From assembly GCF_031759225.1 (NCBI RefSeq), contig NZ_CP134494.1, positions 4,214,501 to 4,278,500 on the forward strand: a stretch of DNA of 64,000 nucleotides, read 5' to 3'. Below the pieces are notes generated by a model. The model saw nothing but the letters and a program-made list of their open reading frames with translations, had not been told where the DNA came from and made no database searches. Positions 54,245-64,000 of the stretch are shown here, one piece after another. Both the position numbers and the translations under genes were made by a program. Positions within the stretch are counted from its first letter, which is position 1; the number at the start of each line of letters is the position of its first letter. This stretch comes from Mesobacillus jeotgali (lineage in GTDB: Bacteria > Bacillota > Bacilli > Bacillales > Cytobacillaceae).

Positions 54245-57097
54245 TTATTTTACCTTTACATAAGTTACCTTACTCTTGTTCCTCGCTTTATCAATAGCAT
54301 AGACACTTAAGGTTGTTCCTCTTTTTTGCGGCTTGATTTTCACCTTGAAATAGCCCTTGGAATCTGTAATTGACTTTCCGACATAAGATTTCCCTTTAAA
54401 AATATAGACAGTGCTGTATTTTTCCGTTTTTCCCTTTACAACCGTTGTGCGGTAGGTAATAGTATTGACAGCCGGCTGTCTCGGTGGAGTCTTATCGATT
54501 ACTGACTTATAAAGAGTTTTACTAAAGTTGCCTGACGGATCCTTAGAAACAATACTAATTTTCGCACCTGCAGTTTGTTTGGTTATTTTAATTGTAAATT
54601 TGCCTGTTGATCCCGTTTTTGACGAACCCAAAACCTTTGAACCAATTCTAGCATAAACCGTCACGTTTGGTACGGTTTTTCCAGTGATAACTGTATGGCT
54701 GTCGTAAATGGAGTTCGCTGTCGGAATTGGAGGCGCCACTCTGTCAATATTCGTTATTTTTATTGATTTAACCGCTGTGTTTCCAACAGTGTCCTCCACT
54801 ACAAAGGTGTAGGTTCCGTTGTTGGCGACAGGAAATATCGCGTTGGAGCATTAACATATGATCCATTCGGCAATTTAATGCGCTTTACTTTAATATTATC
54901 TGAAGTGCTAACTGCAATCTTTATCGTTCCTCTGGTCGGCGTCGTGACGCTCGGGAGCAAAGATATCTTTGGCAACTCTTTATCAATATTTCCTACTGTA
55001 ATTGATTTTTTACTGATGTTTCCAGCTCTATCTTCTACCTGGAAATGATATGTGCCATTTTTTATTACTGTAAATGTCGCTTTATTCCCTAGGATTACAG
55101 TATTGTTAGGTAGAATAATCTGTTTTACACCATTTTCATCCGAAGATGTAATGGAAATTGAAATATTACTTCTTGTCTTGCTCTGGATGTTTGGAGTTAA
55201 CATGATTTCTGGTCCACGTTTATCAATGTTGGTGACTCTGATAGAGGCAGGGGTTGTGTTTCCTGATGTGTCTTCCACCACAAATTCATATAATCCGTTT
55301 TCAAATACTTGATAGGCAGCTTTTGAATCTAATACATATTCTCCGTTTGGAAGCTTTATTCTCTTTACCGAAAAATTATCGCTGCTTTCCAGCAGTAGAG
55401 AAATATTCTTATTTGTAATAGAAGTTATGTCTTGTTTTAGCAGGGTAACAACGGGAGCTTTGTTGTCTATGACTTGAACGAAAAATTCTCTTTCCACGTC
55501 AAATGGATTTGTTCTTCCTTCACTTCTTGCCATTACCTTGAAAGAATATCCTCCAGGCGAAGTTGGTTTCCAAACAAAGCTATAATTCAAATTATAGTCT
55601 TGCAGTGTTTTCCAACTTCCATTTTCATTAATTAGGAACTTATATTGAGCATTTAACCCATCTCTCGCACTTGCATTCAGGACATATTTATCCGGTGCTA
55701 AACTGGTATCTACCTCAACGGTAACTCTGTCTACTGGTGGTACAAATGTTTTGAAATTTATAAGAATTTCCTGGCTTAACTGCATTCCAAAATAACCTGT
55801 TAGGGCACCTTGCCCGATTCTTAAAGTATATGAGGAATTTTCTTTGAGCTTATTCGGGAAAATTGTAACCTCATTATCATATGAGTTAATTATGACTGGT
55901 ACTTTCCCTTCAGAACCAACAATGCTGATTTTGGTCTTATCAGCTATTTCAACAGGATGGTTAAAAAGCAGGCTGAATTCTCCACCTGTATGAATATCTG
56001 TGGCACCAAGATAAAATTCCTCCCACTCATAGTCTCCATATTCACCAAGGTATTTGTTCGCTCCATCAACTAAAGAAAAAGGTTCAGGACTGTAGTCGTT
56101 TATATACTCTAAATAATATTTTTCCGGATTCATTAAAGACCGACACCAATCCACCATTATGATAATGAAGATTTTCTATATCTTTATCTGTCTTGATCGA
56201 ATAAAGGTACTCATCAGAGTTATACCTATAAACATCAATGCCTCCGTCCACATTCGCACCAAAGGCTAAATCATCAACCAAACTGAAGGCAAAGTCCTTA
56301 TATTCCCGGCCAAGTTCAAAATTATAAAGCATATCTCCAGAACTTATTTGTGATAGTCCAAAAACAACTCCGCTATTATTATACATATTCTCACCATCAG
56401 GAGAGACCTTGGCAAAAGGCTCTAAGTCATATGCTCCATGGTAGGGGGAATCATATTGACTAATCACTGCCCCGTCTCTTACTTCGTGGGCCGTGACATC
56501 ACGCGGGCTAACTTTCGTTGATATTGAATAAACCTTTGACATTTCCTCATTGTAATATAAATAAGATTCACTAGAGATATTTGTAGTGGAGGCTGTTTTC
56601 TCAGTTTGATCATAGATTGAATAAACTTTAATTTTTTCTCGCTGACCAGAACCAGGAGATATAAAAATATATCCCTGTTTGTCAATGACTACATCGTAGG
56701 GGTCAATCTCCACATCTATCAAATTTGATAAAGTAAACGTTTCGGTATCTACTTCAGCAATCCCACCTGAATATGGTCCAAAATTATAACGGTCATGGCT
56801 CATTTTATGCTGTGTAACGTAAAGCTTGCCATTGAACAAGTCCAGTCTTTCTGCAGGGTATGGAAGGGAAAGAGTTGTTTTTACACCAGTTTCATAGTTA
56901 ACTGCATAAAGTGTTTTGCTTCCGATTTTTGTCATATAAACAATCGGCCGGTTTGGATTCAATGCAGTATCATTCGGTTTAAAACCTAACAGGATAGGAG
57001 CGCCTTCCGCGTTAGCTTTTGATAAGAATAGTAAATTACTAGAAAAGGACGAGAAGCACAGGATTACAGCAATAAAGTAAATGATTAACCTTTTCAT
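54245..57097 (-). pseudogene. Secreted propeller-like / Ig-like repeat protein gene with two frameshifts
   Basis: Three minus-strand frames are pieces of one gene of about 950 codons. The first (57097-56084) has a signal peptide and repeats typical of a YVTN/WD-like propeller (SKTLYAVNYETGVKTTLSLP). It breaks at the five-T run 56119-56123, where removing one base leads into the second frame. The second (to 54799) has a Big_5-like region and repeats with VKRIKLPNGEYV and VEDTSGNTT. It breaks near 54839-54843, where adding one base restores APTAIFPVANNGTYTFVVED. The last frame holds two Ig-like modules like those at 20287. The function may be adhesion or wall binding. Inactivation may be real or an assembly artefact. 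Confidence 0.75.
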
Positions 57098-57125
57098 TTG
57101 ATGATCCCCCTGGAATTATTTTTGC

Positions 57126-58823
57126 TTAAATATTGCTTCCTTTGTTCTTAATATAGCCTTTGCGTCCAAGAAAATTGATTTCATAATAGCCATTTTCCAA
57201 TTTTACATAGCTAACCTTTTGGTTCTTTGATATTTTGCCTATTATATCTGCTGAATTTCCATTTTGGCTGCTGTAAACCGCCTCTTCCTGGTCTAATAAA
57301 ATGGAACCTTTAACCGGAAGCTTGGCAGCCGAGTTGTTGATCCGGGCGTTAAAAATCGGAGTTGCTGCTGTTTTTTTAATGTAAGCTACGCCGGTTCCTA
57401 TTTCTCCTTGAATAAATGGCCCTGCTCCTATTGATTTCGCCATAAAGATTTGTCCTTTTTTCAACTTACCCATATGGACATACACGCCGTTTCTGAAAGT
57501 AAAGATTTCTGCATTCTCCTGTTTGACTTCAAAATATTTAATTGAAGATGTGTACTGAAGATTTAGCAGATTCTTATGAATATAGCCCATCCGATTACCG
57601 ATTAATAAAGAATAATAGTCTCCGGATTGCGAGTATATATTTATTGAAGTTCCTTTATTTACATATAATAGTACTTTTCCTTTAGTATCAGGCTTATTTA
57701 GAACCTTGGTGTAACCCTTCGCAACAACCAGGCCGTTACTCTTTAAAGACCCATTTGTAAAACCCTTGGTCGGCTGATTTAGATATGCATAGACATCTGT
57801 TTTTCGAAGGTAACCTTTTTTACCCCCTAATTGAATTTCATACCAATCGACTTTATCAGCAGAAATTTTAAATGATTCTCCTCTGGTAAGAGAACCTATC
57901 TTTGTTTCATTGGAAGCTGGGATAGGATAAACAGCCGTTGTTCGTTTAGTTTTCACATAGTAAACCTTATTTTTAATTTTATGATGCTTAAATACAATTG
58001 AAGCGATATCCGCAATCACCTTTTGCGACTTTGTGTAAGATAAGTTATTGGTCATTACAGCAAGTGCGAACGGATTTTTATCGTAGATAATCCCTATATC
58101 ATTATAAATTCTGGACATAGGAATCATTCCAACTTTATGAGCAACTGGAACACCTTTAACTCCTCGCGGAATCGTTGTGTTGTAATCCGTTTTCTTTAGG
58201 TAATCCACGAGCTCTTTACCAAGTGGATTTGTCCTGGAGAAGGTATATAAGCGGTTGGCGTACACGACTAAGTCAGTGGAAGACGTTATGTTTTGTCCAC
58301 CTGGATAAGCATTCTTTCCGCCAACCTTTTTCATATAGGCAATAAAATTGTTCTTGCCGACTCTCTCACGAAGCATGATAAACGCAATATTATCGCTATG
58401 TATCATGGACTTTTTGACCAAATCCCTAATTGAGTATTTCGTTCCGAACCTTTGTTTCTGGATAACTCCGCTGCCTCCATAGTAATGGTGGCGTTTGTAG
58501 GTCAATTTTTCGTTTAGGTTGATTTTTTTAGCAGCAGCCAGTTCCATTACATATAGAGCTAAAGGCAATTTAATCGTACTTGCTGCCTTTCTTGCACTTG
58601 TACTATTAAGCTTAAATTCTTCTCCTGTCGTTAAGTCCCTATAATGGAGAGTGATAGTACCTCCGGATTTCTTTATGTATTGCTTCAACTCTTTTGATAC
58701 ATTGTTATTGAAGGTTTGATAAGCACTTATTGTTGCCGCCTGGGCAATTTGGGCCGGCAGAACTGATGGTAATAACACCAATAAACTCAACAATGCAATT
58801 AATATTTTTTTTATAAAAGACAC
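57126..58823 (-). CDS. Secreted class A beta-lactamase-like serine hydrolase with SH3-like repeats
   Basis: A 565-residue protein: signal peptide (about 1-29), a serine-hydrolase domain (about 35-285) and four or more SH3-like units (about 290-565, each ending in a GxxGYI/GYL-type strand). The catalytic landmarks are S82-T-I-K85, S143-D-N145 and H229-K-V-G232 (KTG equivalent). I see no Glu at the position of the class A Glu166, so it is probably not a real beta-lactamase but a penicillin-binding or peptidase-like wall enzyme. It is 28 bases upstream of the propeller/Ig-like gene, so probably co-transcribed with it. Confidence 0.8.
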   Translation of the reverse strand: MSFIKKILIALLSLLVLLPSVLPAQIAQAATISAYQTFNNNVSKELKQYIKKSGGTITLHYRDLTTGEEFKLNSTSARKAASTIKLPLALYVMELAAAKKINLNEKLTYKRHHYYGGSGVIQKQRFGTKYSIRDLVKKSMIHSDNIAFIMLRERVGKNNFIAYMKKVGGKNAYPGGQNITSSTDLVVYANRLYTFSRTNPLGKELVDYLKKTDYNTTIPRGVKGVPVAHKVGMIPMSRIYNDIGIIYDKNPFALAVMTNNLSYTKSQKVIADIASIVFKHHKIKNKVYYVKTKRTTAVYPIPASNETKIGSLTRGESFKISADKVDWYEIQLGGKKGYLRKTDVYAYLNQPTKGFTNGSLKSNGLVVAKGYTKVLNKPDTKGKVLLYVNKGTSINIYSQSGDYYSLLIGNRMGYIHKNLLNLQYTSSIKYFEVKQENAEIFTFRNGVYVHMGKLKKGQIFMAKSIGAGPFIQGEIGTGVAYIKKTAATPIFNARINNSAAKLPVKGSILLDQEEAVYSSQNGNSADIIGKISKNQKVSYVKLENGYYEINFLGRKGYIKNKGSNI

Positions 58824-58906
58824 TTCTTCTCCCCCTGGAAACGATTAGCCTATTAATCTTATTTTAAAATATTCTCAATAGTAAATATATAGAATTTTAT
58901 ACAACT

Positions 58907-58936
58907 GAAAGACATGACCTAATTATCATGCCTTTC
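58907..58936 (-). terminator. Possible terminator after the subtilase gene
   Basis: GAAAG.CATGA pairs with TCATG.CTTTC with one mismatch, 8 bases beyond the stop, with only a weak T tract. Confidence 0.35.
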
Positions 58937-58944
58937 AATTAATT

Positions 58945-61900
58945 TTACTCCTCAATATCAAAGGAATAGACATTCCCTAACGAGTCTTTATACTCTAAAA
59001 CATAATATTTTGCTTCATTTTGAGGCTTAATATATTTTACATAATTGGTTCCAGGTTTTAATTCAAATTCTTTTCGGTCAAGCAACTCACCCATATATAT
59101 TGAATCATATACCTTTATAGATAGTTTAATTGAATCTGATACGGCGATTTGAAGGTTTAGCTGTTTATTAATACTGGAATTCTCACTATCGGGAATAAAT
59201 GAGTATTCTTGTGACTGCAGCCATGGCGGATTCTCCCGATTTGTCATTTTCCCCTGTACCACCCTCTCATTTCCATTAGAATGCCTGCCCCTAATCGTAT
59301 AAAAGTATACATCTCCATACTCATACCAGCCATTGACATCGAATCCATCCCATTTAAATGTGTTTATTCCTTGCAGAGCCGATGAATTAGTGGAAATCGT
59401 TCTTATCTTCTGTTTAGAAGAATTCAAAACCTCTATTGTTACCATTGCTGGCTTGGACAAGTGATAATACACCTCACTCGCGACTTCTTCCCAGGCAAAC
59501 AATTGAACAATGGATGGGGCAACGATTTCAACATACTCATAGGCGACTGCAATGTTGCCAACGTACTGGCTTGTTTGTTTATATTTATCAGTAAAAGTGA
59601 TTTTGAATTGATATTGCCCGTCGGCTAAATAGGTTCCGGATTGGTTTTTCCCATCATAGATAAAAGAATGGGACCCTTTGTGTTTATAAGAACCTGACTG
59701 AACTGTTCGGAGAATTTTTCCGTCTTTTACTATCTGGATGGTGACATATCCTTGTTTGCTTATGTTATAGGATACGGACAAATTTGTTTTGGACTGGTAA
59801 CGAATATTCAGCGAAGACTTTACTATTGGCTTTAGCCAGTCCTGAAGAGTAAAGACGCTACTCTTCATAATTGACTTGTTTCCTGTAGCATCTCTGTACT
59901 CGACATAGAACTTAAATTTCCCTTCAGCTGCGAATTGCCCTTTGTCATTTTTCCCATCCCAATATAAAGAAGAAATTCCCCGCTGGTAAATTTGTTCAGA
60001 CTTGATTTCTCTGACCCTCACTCCATTATCTGTTGTGATATAGGCACTTACATAGGCAGATTCTTTAAGGTCGATTTTAGCGAGGGGTTTTGTTTTGCCA
60101 TCCATCTTTAATAGTGAAGAGCTAAGACTCATTTTCCCAGCAGGCTTAATGGAGTCCACCTTAACGGACACTTTTCTGGTTGCCCCTTTCCCTTTCCTTG
60201 AGTCAACCACTGACATCACAAGGGTATAGGATCCATCACGAACCTTCTTGCCTTTATTATCCTTTCCTTCCCATATAATCATTTTCCTTCCAGATGATAA
60301 GGATTTATTGTACATAAACCTTTTAATTTCCTTTTTATTTCGATCATAAAGAATCGCTGTCACCTTCGAGCCCATGTTTAGTTCATAAGGAAGCCTTAGT
60401 TTTCCATTGGCCGCAGGTGAAAATTGAGAAGAAGATGTTACTTTGATAGATGGAGTAGCCTTGTTAATTGTTTTAACATTAGCAGCTTTGTAAATAGTCT
60501 TTTTTCCGTTTGTAACCTTTGCCACTACTTTATATATTCCATTTGGAACAAATGCTCCATTTTCCTGTTTGCCATCCCAAACCGCCGTTACTTTTCCGCC
60601 CTTCCATTTTTTATTGGTAACAAGCTTCCTAAGAAGCGTTCCTTTGGAATTTTGGATATAGAGCGAAACAGATGTCCCACCTTGAGCATAAACGGAAATT
60701 GTATTTTTATTAAGACCAGTCATTGTGAACTCAGGCATTGACAACTTAAGACTATAGACAGGATTTGGTGTGCTGCTCAATGCTTTATAAGCATCCACCC
60801 TCCCATTTCCGTATAGATAGTCCCACCCTTGATTTCCGAGATCTGCGGATGACTTTTTTAAGATATTTTCAACCTGTGCAGGTGTCAAAAATGGATTCTT
60901 AGATAAAACTAATGCTGCTACACCAGATACAACAGGTGCCGCCATTGATGTACCGCTCATATTTCTATAGGAACTACCTGCTACTGTTGAGTAAATATCC
61001 ACCCCAGGAGCTGAGAAATCTATATACGAACCATAATTGGAAAACTGAGTGATCTGGTCACTGGCATCTGTAGCACTCACGCCAAGTACGGATTGCAATG
61101 CTGCCGGGTAGGTATCAGTGGATGAATCATCATTTCCAGCAGCCGCTATCACCGTAACACCTTTGGTATATGCGTAATGAATTGCATAATCCAGGGCGTA
61201 ACTGTAATTAATACTTCCAAGACTTAAATTGATAATGTCCGCTTTATGGTCAACTGCATAATAAATTCCATCAACAACATTAAAAATATCGGCAGCATCC
61301 CCGTTGAACACACTAACAGGCATTATTTTTACGTTTGGCGCGATGCCTGCAATGCCAGTCTTATTAATCGTAGCTGCAATAATTCCGGCTACATGCGTTC
61401 CATGGTCGTCCGGTAGGATAGATGTGCTTCCTCTCACAACATCATATGGATAAATGATTTTTCCTTTCAAATCAGGATGACTTGTCTGTACTCCTCCGTC
61501 AACAACTGCTACCGTTACAAGCGATGAGCCCTTGCTAACATCCCATGCTTTTGGCATTTGTATTTTTTTTAAATACCATTGTTTGCTGTAATTTGGATCA
61601 GAAGGAGTGAACTTAGAATCAATCTGGTAATTTGGTTCAACATATTCAACTTTTTTGTATTTTAAGAGCTTTTCAGCCACAAAAGTTAGTTCAGCTTTAC
61701 CAGGTACTTCAACTAAGGTGAAGTCTCCTCTTTTAAGATGGGAGATCCCTTTCATTTTAAGGGCCTCCAGGAGAAGTTCTTTTTCTTCGGATGTGGCTTC
61801 GGACTTGAATTTAATAATTAACTCATTGCTTTCAAAGTCTTTATTTTCATCAAATAAGACTTCGGTATTATACTTTGAGATTTTGGGTTTTATTTCTTCT

Positions 61901-61968
61901 GCATAACCCTCCGAAGCTAACAGAAGCAAAAAGGAAAGTGTGACCAGAATTCCGCTTATGATTCTCAT
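58945..61968 (-). CDS. Secreted subtilisin-like serine protease with FlgD-type Ig repeats
   Basis: A 1007-residue protein: signal peptide (about 1-23), an inhibitor-like propeptide (about 45-115, NELIIKFKSEATSEEKELLL) and an S8 domain (about 125-400). The triad lies in VAVVDGGVQTSHPD (Asp), PDDHGTHVAGI (His) and NMSGTSMAAPVVSG (Ser). Then come five or so repeats of about 100 residues with a core such as WDGKNDKGQFAAEGKFKFYV, the FlgD Ig-like fold. A long C-terminal extension like this suggests surface retention. A near-perfect sigma-D promoter lies upstream, and the ATG follows AAGGGAG. Confidence 0.88.
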   Translation of the reverse strand: MRIISGILVTLSFLLLLASEGYAEEIKPKISKYNTEVLFDENKDFESNELIIKFKSEATSEEKELLLEALKMKGISHLKRGDFTLVEVPGKAELTFVAEKLLKYKKVEYVEPNYQIDSKFTPSDPNYSKQWYLKKIQMPKAWDVSKGSSLVTVAVVDGGVQTSHPDLKGKIIYPYDVVRGSTSILPDDHGTHVAGIIAATINKTGIAGIAPNVKIMPVSVFNGDAADIFNVVDGIYYAVDHKADIINLSLGSINYSYALDYAIHYAYTKGVTVIAAAGNDDSSTDTYPAALQSVLGVSATDASDQITQFSNYGSYIDFSAPGVDIYSTVAGSSYRNMSGTSMAAPVVSGVAALVLSKNPFLTPAQVENILKKSSADLGNQGWDYLYGNGRVDAYKALSSTPNPVYSLKLSMPEFTMTGLNKNTISVYAQGGTSVSLYIQNSKGTLLRKLVTNKKWKGGKVTAVWDGKQENGAFVPNGIYKVVAKVTNGKKTIYKAANVKTINKATPSIKVTSSSQFSPAANGKLRLPYELNMGSKVTAILYDRNKKEIKRFMYNKSLSSGRKMIIWEGKDNKGKKVRDGSYTLVMSVVDSRKGKGATRKVSVKVDSIKPAGKMSLSSSLLKMDGKTKPLAKIDLKESAYVSAYITTDNGVRVREIKSEQIYQRGISSLYWDGKNDKGQFAAEGKFKFYVEYRDATGNKSIMKSSVFTLQDWLKPIVKSSLNIRYQSKTNLSVSYNISKQGYVTIQIVKDGKILRTVQSGSYKHKGSHSFIYDGKNQSGTYLADGQYQFKITFTDKYKQTSQYVGNIAVAYEYVEIVAPSIVQLFAWEEVASEVYYHLSKPAMVTIEVLNSSKQKIRTISTNSSALQGINTFKWDGFDVNGWYEYGDVYFYTIRGRHSNGNERVVQGKMTNRENPPWLQSQEYSFIPDSENSSINKQLNLQIAVSDSIKLSIKVYDSIYMGELLDRKEFELKPGTNYVKYIKPQNEAKYYVLEYKDSLGNVYSFDIEE

Positions 61969-62003
61969 GGTGATTCTCCCTTAACAGTATTTTACATATT
62001 ATA

Positions 62004-62030
62004 TTATCGGCCATTTAAACTATTAATTTA
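62004..62030 (-). promoter_or_regulatory. Sigma-D-like promoter for the subtilase gene
   Basis: Minus strand: TAAA (62027-62030), 15 bases, GCCGATAA (62004-62011). Eleven of 12 bases match the sigma-D consensus with optimal spacing, about 35-45 bases before the subtilase ATG. A TATAAT directly after it could add a sigma-A start. Confidence 0.65.
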
Positions 62031-62166
62031 TACGTACGTTTCCCTTTCGGCCCTTTTGTTGCAATTAATTAAAATGTTAACTGTCTATATCATTTCTCAT
62101 ATGACATTTTCATTAAAATATTGTAAATATTATGGTATTATGAAGTAAAACTTTCTGGGGGAACTA

Positions 62167-64000
62167 ATGATAAAAAAATCATTTTACAATATAATAAGAA
62201 ACCCTTTTCTTATTTTTTCTGTTATTTCATTTTTAAAAGTTTATAGTTTACGAATCGCAATTTTTGATGACTTTAATCCATTTACTGCCTTATTTTTTGA
62301 AATGAGTTTTATTCTTATCCTTTTATCTATTGGAGAACTTTTTTTCCCAAAAAGTAAGCTAGTATTCTATATTATCTTAGACATCTTGCTTTCAAGTGTC
62401 ATTGTTGGGATTCTGACTTTTCATGCCTATTTTGGTACCATTCCAACCTATCATAATTTATTGCAGGCAAATCAGCTAGGTGCCGTTAAAGATAGCGTGG
62501 CTGTACTGCTTAATCCTTTGTTTTTGCTCTATTACGTTGATATTTTGCTAATCATGCTAACTATAATAATCTTGCGATTTAAAAATAGGTCTATTACTTT
62601 AATGCAAAATAGTAAAAGGAAGATTGGAATTGTACTCGTAACAGCATGTTCAATTTTCTTTGGGCTAATCTTTATAAATTCAGATACTCGCCTCTGGGAT
62701 TCTATTACTGTATCGCATAACAACGGCATTTTTACTTATCAAGCTCTAGAAGTCCAGGGAGCATTACTAAAACCTCAGGATAAGGAATTTGATATAAACA
62801 ACAAGAAAATAGCAGACTTAATAGGTATTAATATTGTAGAAGAAAGCAATAAAAAAGGATACAAAGTAGCAGAAGGACAAAATTTGGTTATGATTCAGTT
62901 GGAATCTTTCCAGGATTTCGTTGTTAATCTTGCTGTAAATGGCGAGGAAATAACACCAAACCTAAATAAACTTATAAAGGAAAGCACTTACTATCCAAAT
63001 GTTTATCAGCAAATTGGAGCTGGAAACACTTCAGATGCTGAATTCATAGTAAATACTTCTTTATATCCAATTGGCAACCAAGCTACATCAGAAGTGTACG
63101 GCAACAAAAAATATCCCAGCCTTCCTCGCCTTTTAAAGGCAAGGGGTTATGAGACTTTAACACTACATGCTGACGATATTAACTTTTGGAACCGTTCTGA
63201 ACTCTATCCTTCCCTAGGATTTGAAAAATACTATGATGAGAGTCATATTGGAAGAAAAGATGTTGTTGGCATGGGAACATCTGACGAAGTTTTTTATGAC
63301 AAAACGCTTGATGTTTTAAGTAAATTGAGGGAAAAGAACCAAAGTTTTTATGCTCACGTTATTGCTCTTTCTAGTCATACTCCTTTTGAGCTGCCAGAGG
63401 ACAAAATCCAGCTCCAACTGCCAAAAAAATATGAAGAAACCTTAACAGGTAATTATTTAACATCCATTCATTATGCAGATATGGCCTTAGGGCAATTCAT
63501 TGAGGGGTTAAAGGAAAGAGGTATTTGGGATAACTCACTAGTGGTTGTATATGGTGACCATTCCGGAGTTCATGGTTCCCTTAAGAAACCTGTAGATAAT
63601 ACACTATTGAAGGATCTTCTGGGAAGTGACTATAACATCACTGAAAGATTTAATATCCCCTTAGTCACGCATTACGGAGGACAAAAGAAAGGCGAAATTA
63701 TCACTACCACCGGCGGACAGATCGATGTTTTACCTACTATCGCCAACTTACTGGGTCTGCCGATCAATGACATGATTCACTTCGGCAGTGACCTTGCCAA
63801 CATTGATAATAACCTGATTGGTATGCGATATTATATGGTGTCTGGCTCATATATTACTAATGAAGAAATGCTCGCCATTGATTCTAAAAGAGAAAATAAT
63901 TATATCTATGATTTACAATCACGAGCATTAGAAAAAACAAGCACATTAGATAAGGACAGGCAAGAAAAAACCAATAATGTTCAATTGATAATGGAAATGT
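62167..64000 (+). CDS. LTA synthase family membrane sulfatase-like protein (cut by window end)
   Basis: An ATG at 62167 with GGGGGAA upstream opens a frame that runs to the window edge, 611 codons. Five N-terminal membrane helices (about 10-180) precede an extracytoplasmic sulfatase-fold domain with the metal and nucleophile sites of LtaS: MIQLESFQDF (Glu), GAGNTSDAEF (catalytic Thr), ALSSHTPFEL and VVYGDHSGVHG (Asp-His). LtaS-type enzymes transfer glycerol phosphate from phosphatidylglycerol to build lipoteichoic acid; Bacillus has several paralogues, and I cannot tell which this is. Confidence 0.88.
   Translation, partial: MIKKSFYNIIRNPFLIFSVISFLKVYSLRIAIFDDFNPFTALFFEMSFILILLSIGELFFPKSKLVFYIILDILLSSVIVGILTFHAYFGTIPTYHNLLQANQLGAVKDSVAVLLNPLFLLYYVDILLIMLTIIILRFKNRSITLMQNSKRKIGIVLVTACSIFFGLIFINSDTRLWDSITVSHNNGIFTYQALEVQGALLKPQDKEFDINNKKIADLIGINIVEESNKKGYKVAEGQNLVMIQLESFQDFVVNLAVNGEEITPNLNKLIKESTYYPNVYQQIGAGNTSDAEFIVNTSLYPIGNQATSEVYGNKKYPSLPRLLKARGYETLTLHADDINFWNRSELYPSLGFEKYYDESHIGRKDVVGMGTSDEVFYDKTLDVLSKLREKNQSFYAHVIALSSHTPFELPEDKIQLQLPKKYEETLTGNYLTSIHYADMALGQFIEGLKERGIWDNSLVVVYGDHSGVHGSLKKPVDNTLLKDLLGSDYNITERFNIPLVTHYGGQKKGEIITTTGGQIDVLPTIANLLGLPINDMIHFGSDLANIDNNLIGMRYYMVSGSYITNEEMLAIDSKRENNYIYDLQSRALEKTSTLDKDRQEKTNNVQLIMEM

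Noticed and set aside
57126-58823. Annotation as a beta-lactamase conferring resistance
   Set aside because: Glu166 equivalent is not visible, and SH3 fusion and wall-gene context point to a wall enzyme.
1-64000. CRISPR arrays, tRNA/rRNA genes, prophage or intact insertion sequences
   Set aside because: I looked for repeated spacer-repeat patterns, cloverleaf motifs, phage structural proteins and transposases and found none I could support.

Overview
The window looks like the chromosome of a low-GC Gram-positive bacterium of the family Bacillaceae (Bacillus sensu lato; I cannot name the genus safely). The pointers are AT-rich intergenic DNA, strong GGAGG-type ribosome sites, frequent GTG/TTG starts, relatives of the B. 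subtilis Tua, Eps, Ywq, GtaB, LytB, LytD and LCP proteins, and several sigma-D-like promoters. I see no rRNA, tRNA, CRISPR array, prophage or intact insertion sequence.

Layout. (1) 1-2376: a cut-off LytB/SpoIID-like cell-wall protein behind a sigma-D-like promoter. (2) 2568-18732, all on the minus strand: a surface-polymer locus with TuaG, GtaB, TuaC, TuaE/Wzy, TuaF and TuaH relatives, a flippase and two further glycosyltransferases. Inside it lies a complete predicted CMP-legionaminic acid pathway (4,6-dehydratase, aminotransferase, acetyltransferase, 2-epimerase, synthase, CMP-transferase). These six genes have their own sigma-D-like promoter at 17047-17074 and a terminator at 11226-11254. 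(3) 19144-20070: an LCP (LytR/TagU-type) polymer ligase. (4) 20287-23388: a large secreted zinc-protease-like protein with Ig-like repeats. (5) 23498-26301: a WlbA/B/C-like set for a 2,3-diacetamido-uronic acid sugar. (6) 26584-31400: an accessory patch with an acyltransferase remnant, a cupin, an overlapping pair encoding a membrane protein and a PD-(D/E)XK-nuclease-like membrane protein, an Nmad3-like protein and a 36-residue membrane peptide. (7) 31476-43723: a second capsule/exopolysaccharide locus with galE, a phosphoglucomutase fragment, ugd, Alg13/Alg14-type transferase halves, Wzy, a GT52-like transferase, a flippase, an initiating sugar transferase, a second gtaB and the ywqE-ywqD-ywqC regulators. 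(8) 43955-64000: secreted and cell-wall proteins, including an SGNH protein, a LytD-like glucosaminidase, an amidase, an acyltransferase, a C39 peptidase, an M14 carboxypeptidase, a propeller/Ig-like protein, a beta-lactamase-like protein, a subtilase and a cut-off LTA-synthase-like protein. Two of these reading frames are broken by single-base indels.

How the genes fit together. The two polymer loci supply sugar nucleotides (GtaB, Ugd, GalE, WlbABC, Leg enzymes), lipid-linked assembly (initiating transferase, glycosyltransferases), export and polymerisation (flippases, Wzy, Wzz/BY-kinase) and attachment to peptidoglycan (LCP). The sigma-D-like sites in front of the lytB-, lytD- and subtilase-like genes and in front of legB suggest that wall remodelling and legionaminic acid synthesis are co-expressed with motility. 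That would fit glycosylation of flagellin or of the surface of motile cells, but it is an inference from promoter sequence.
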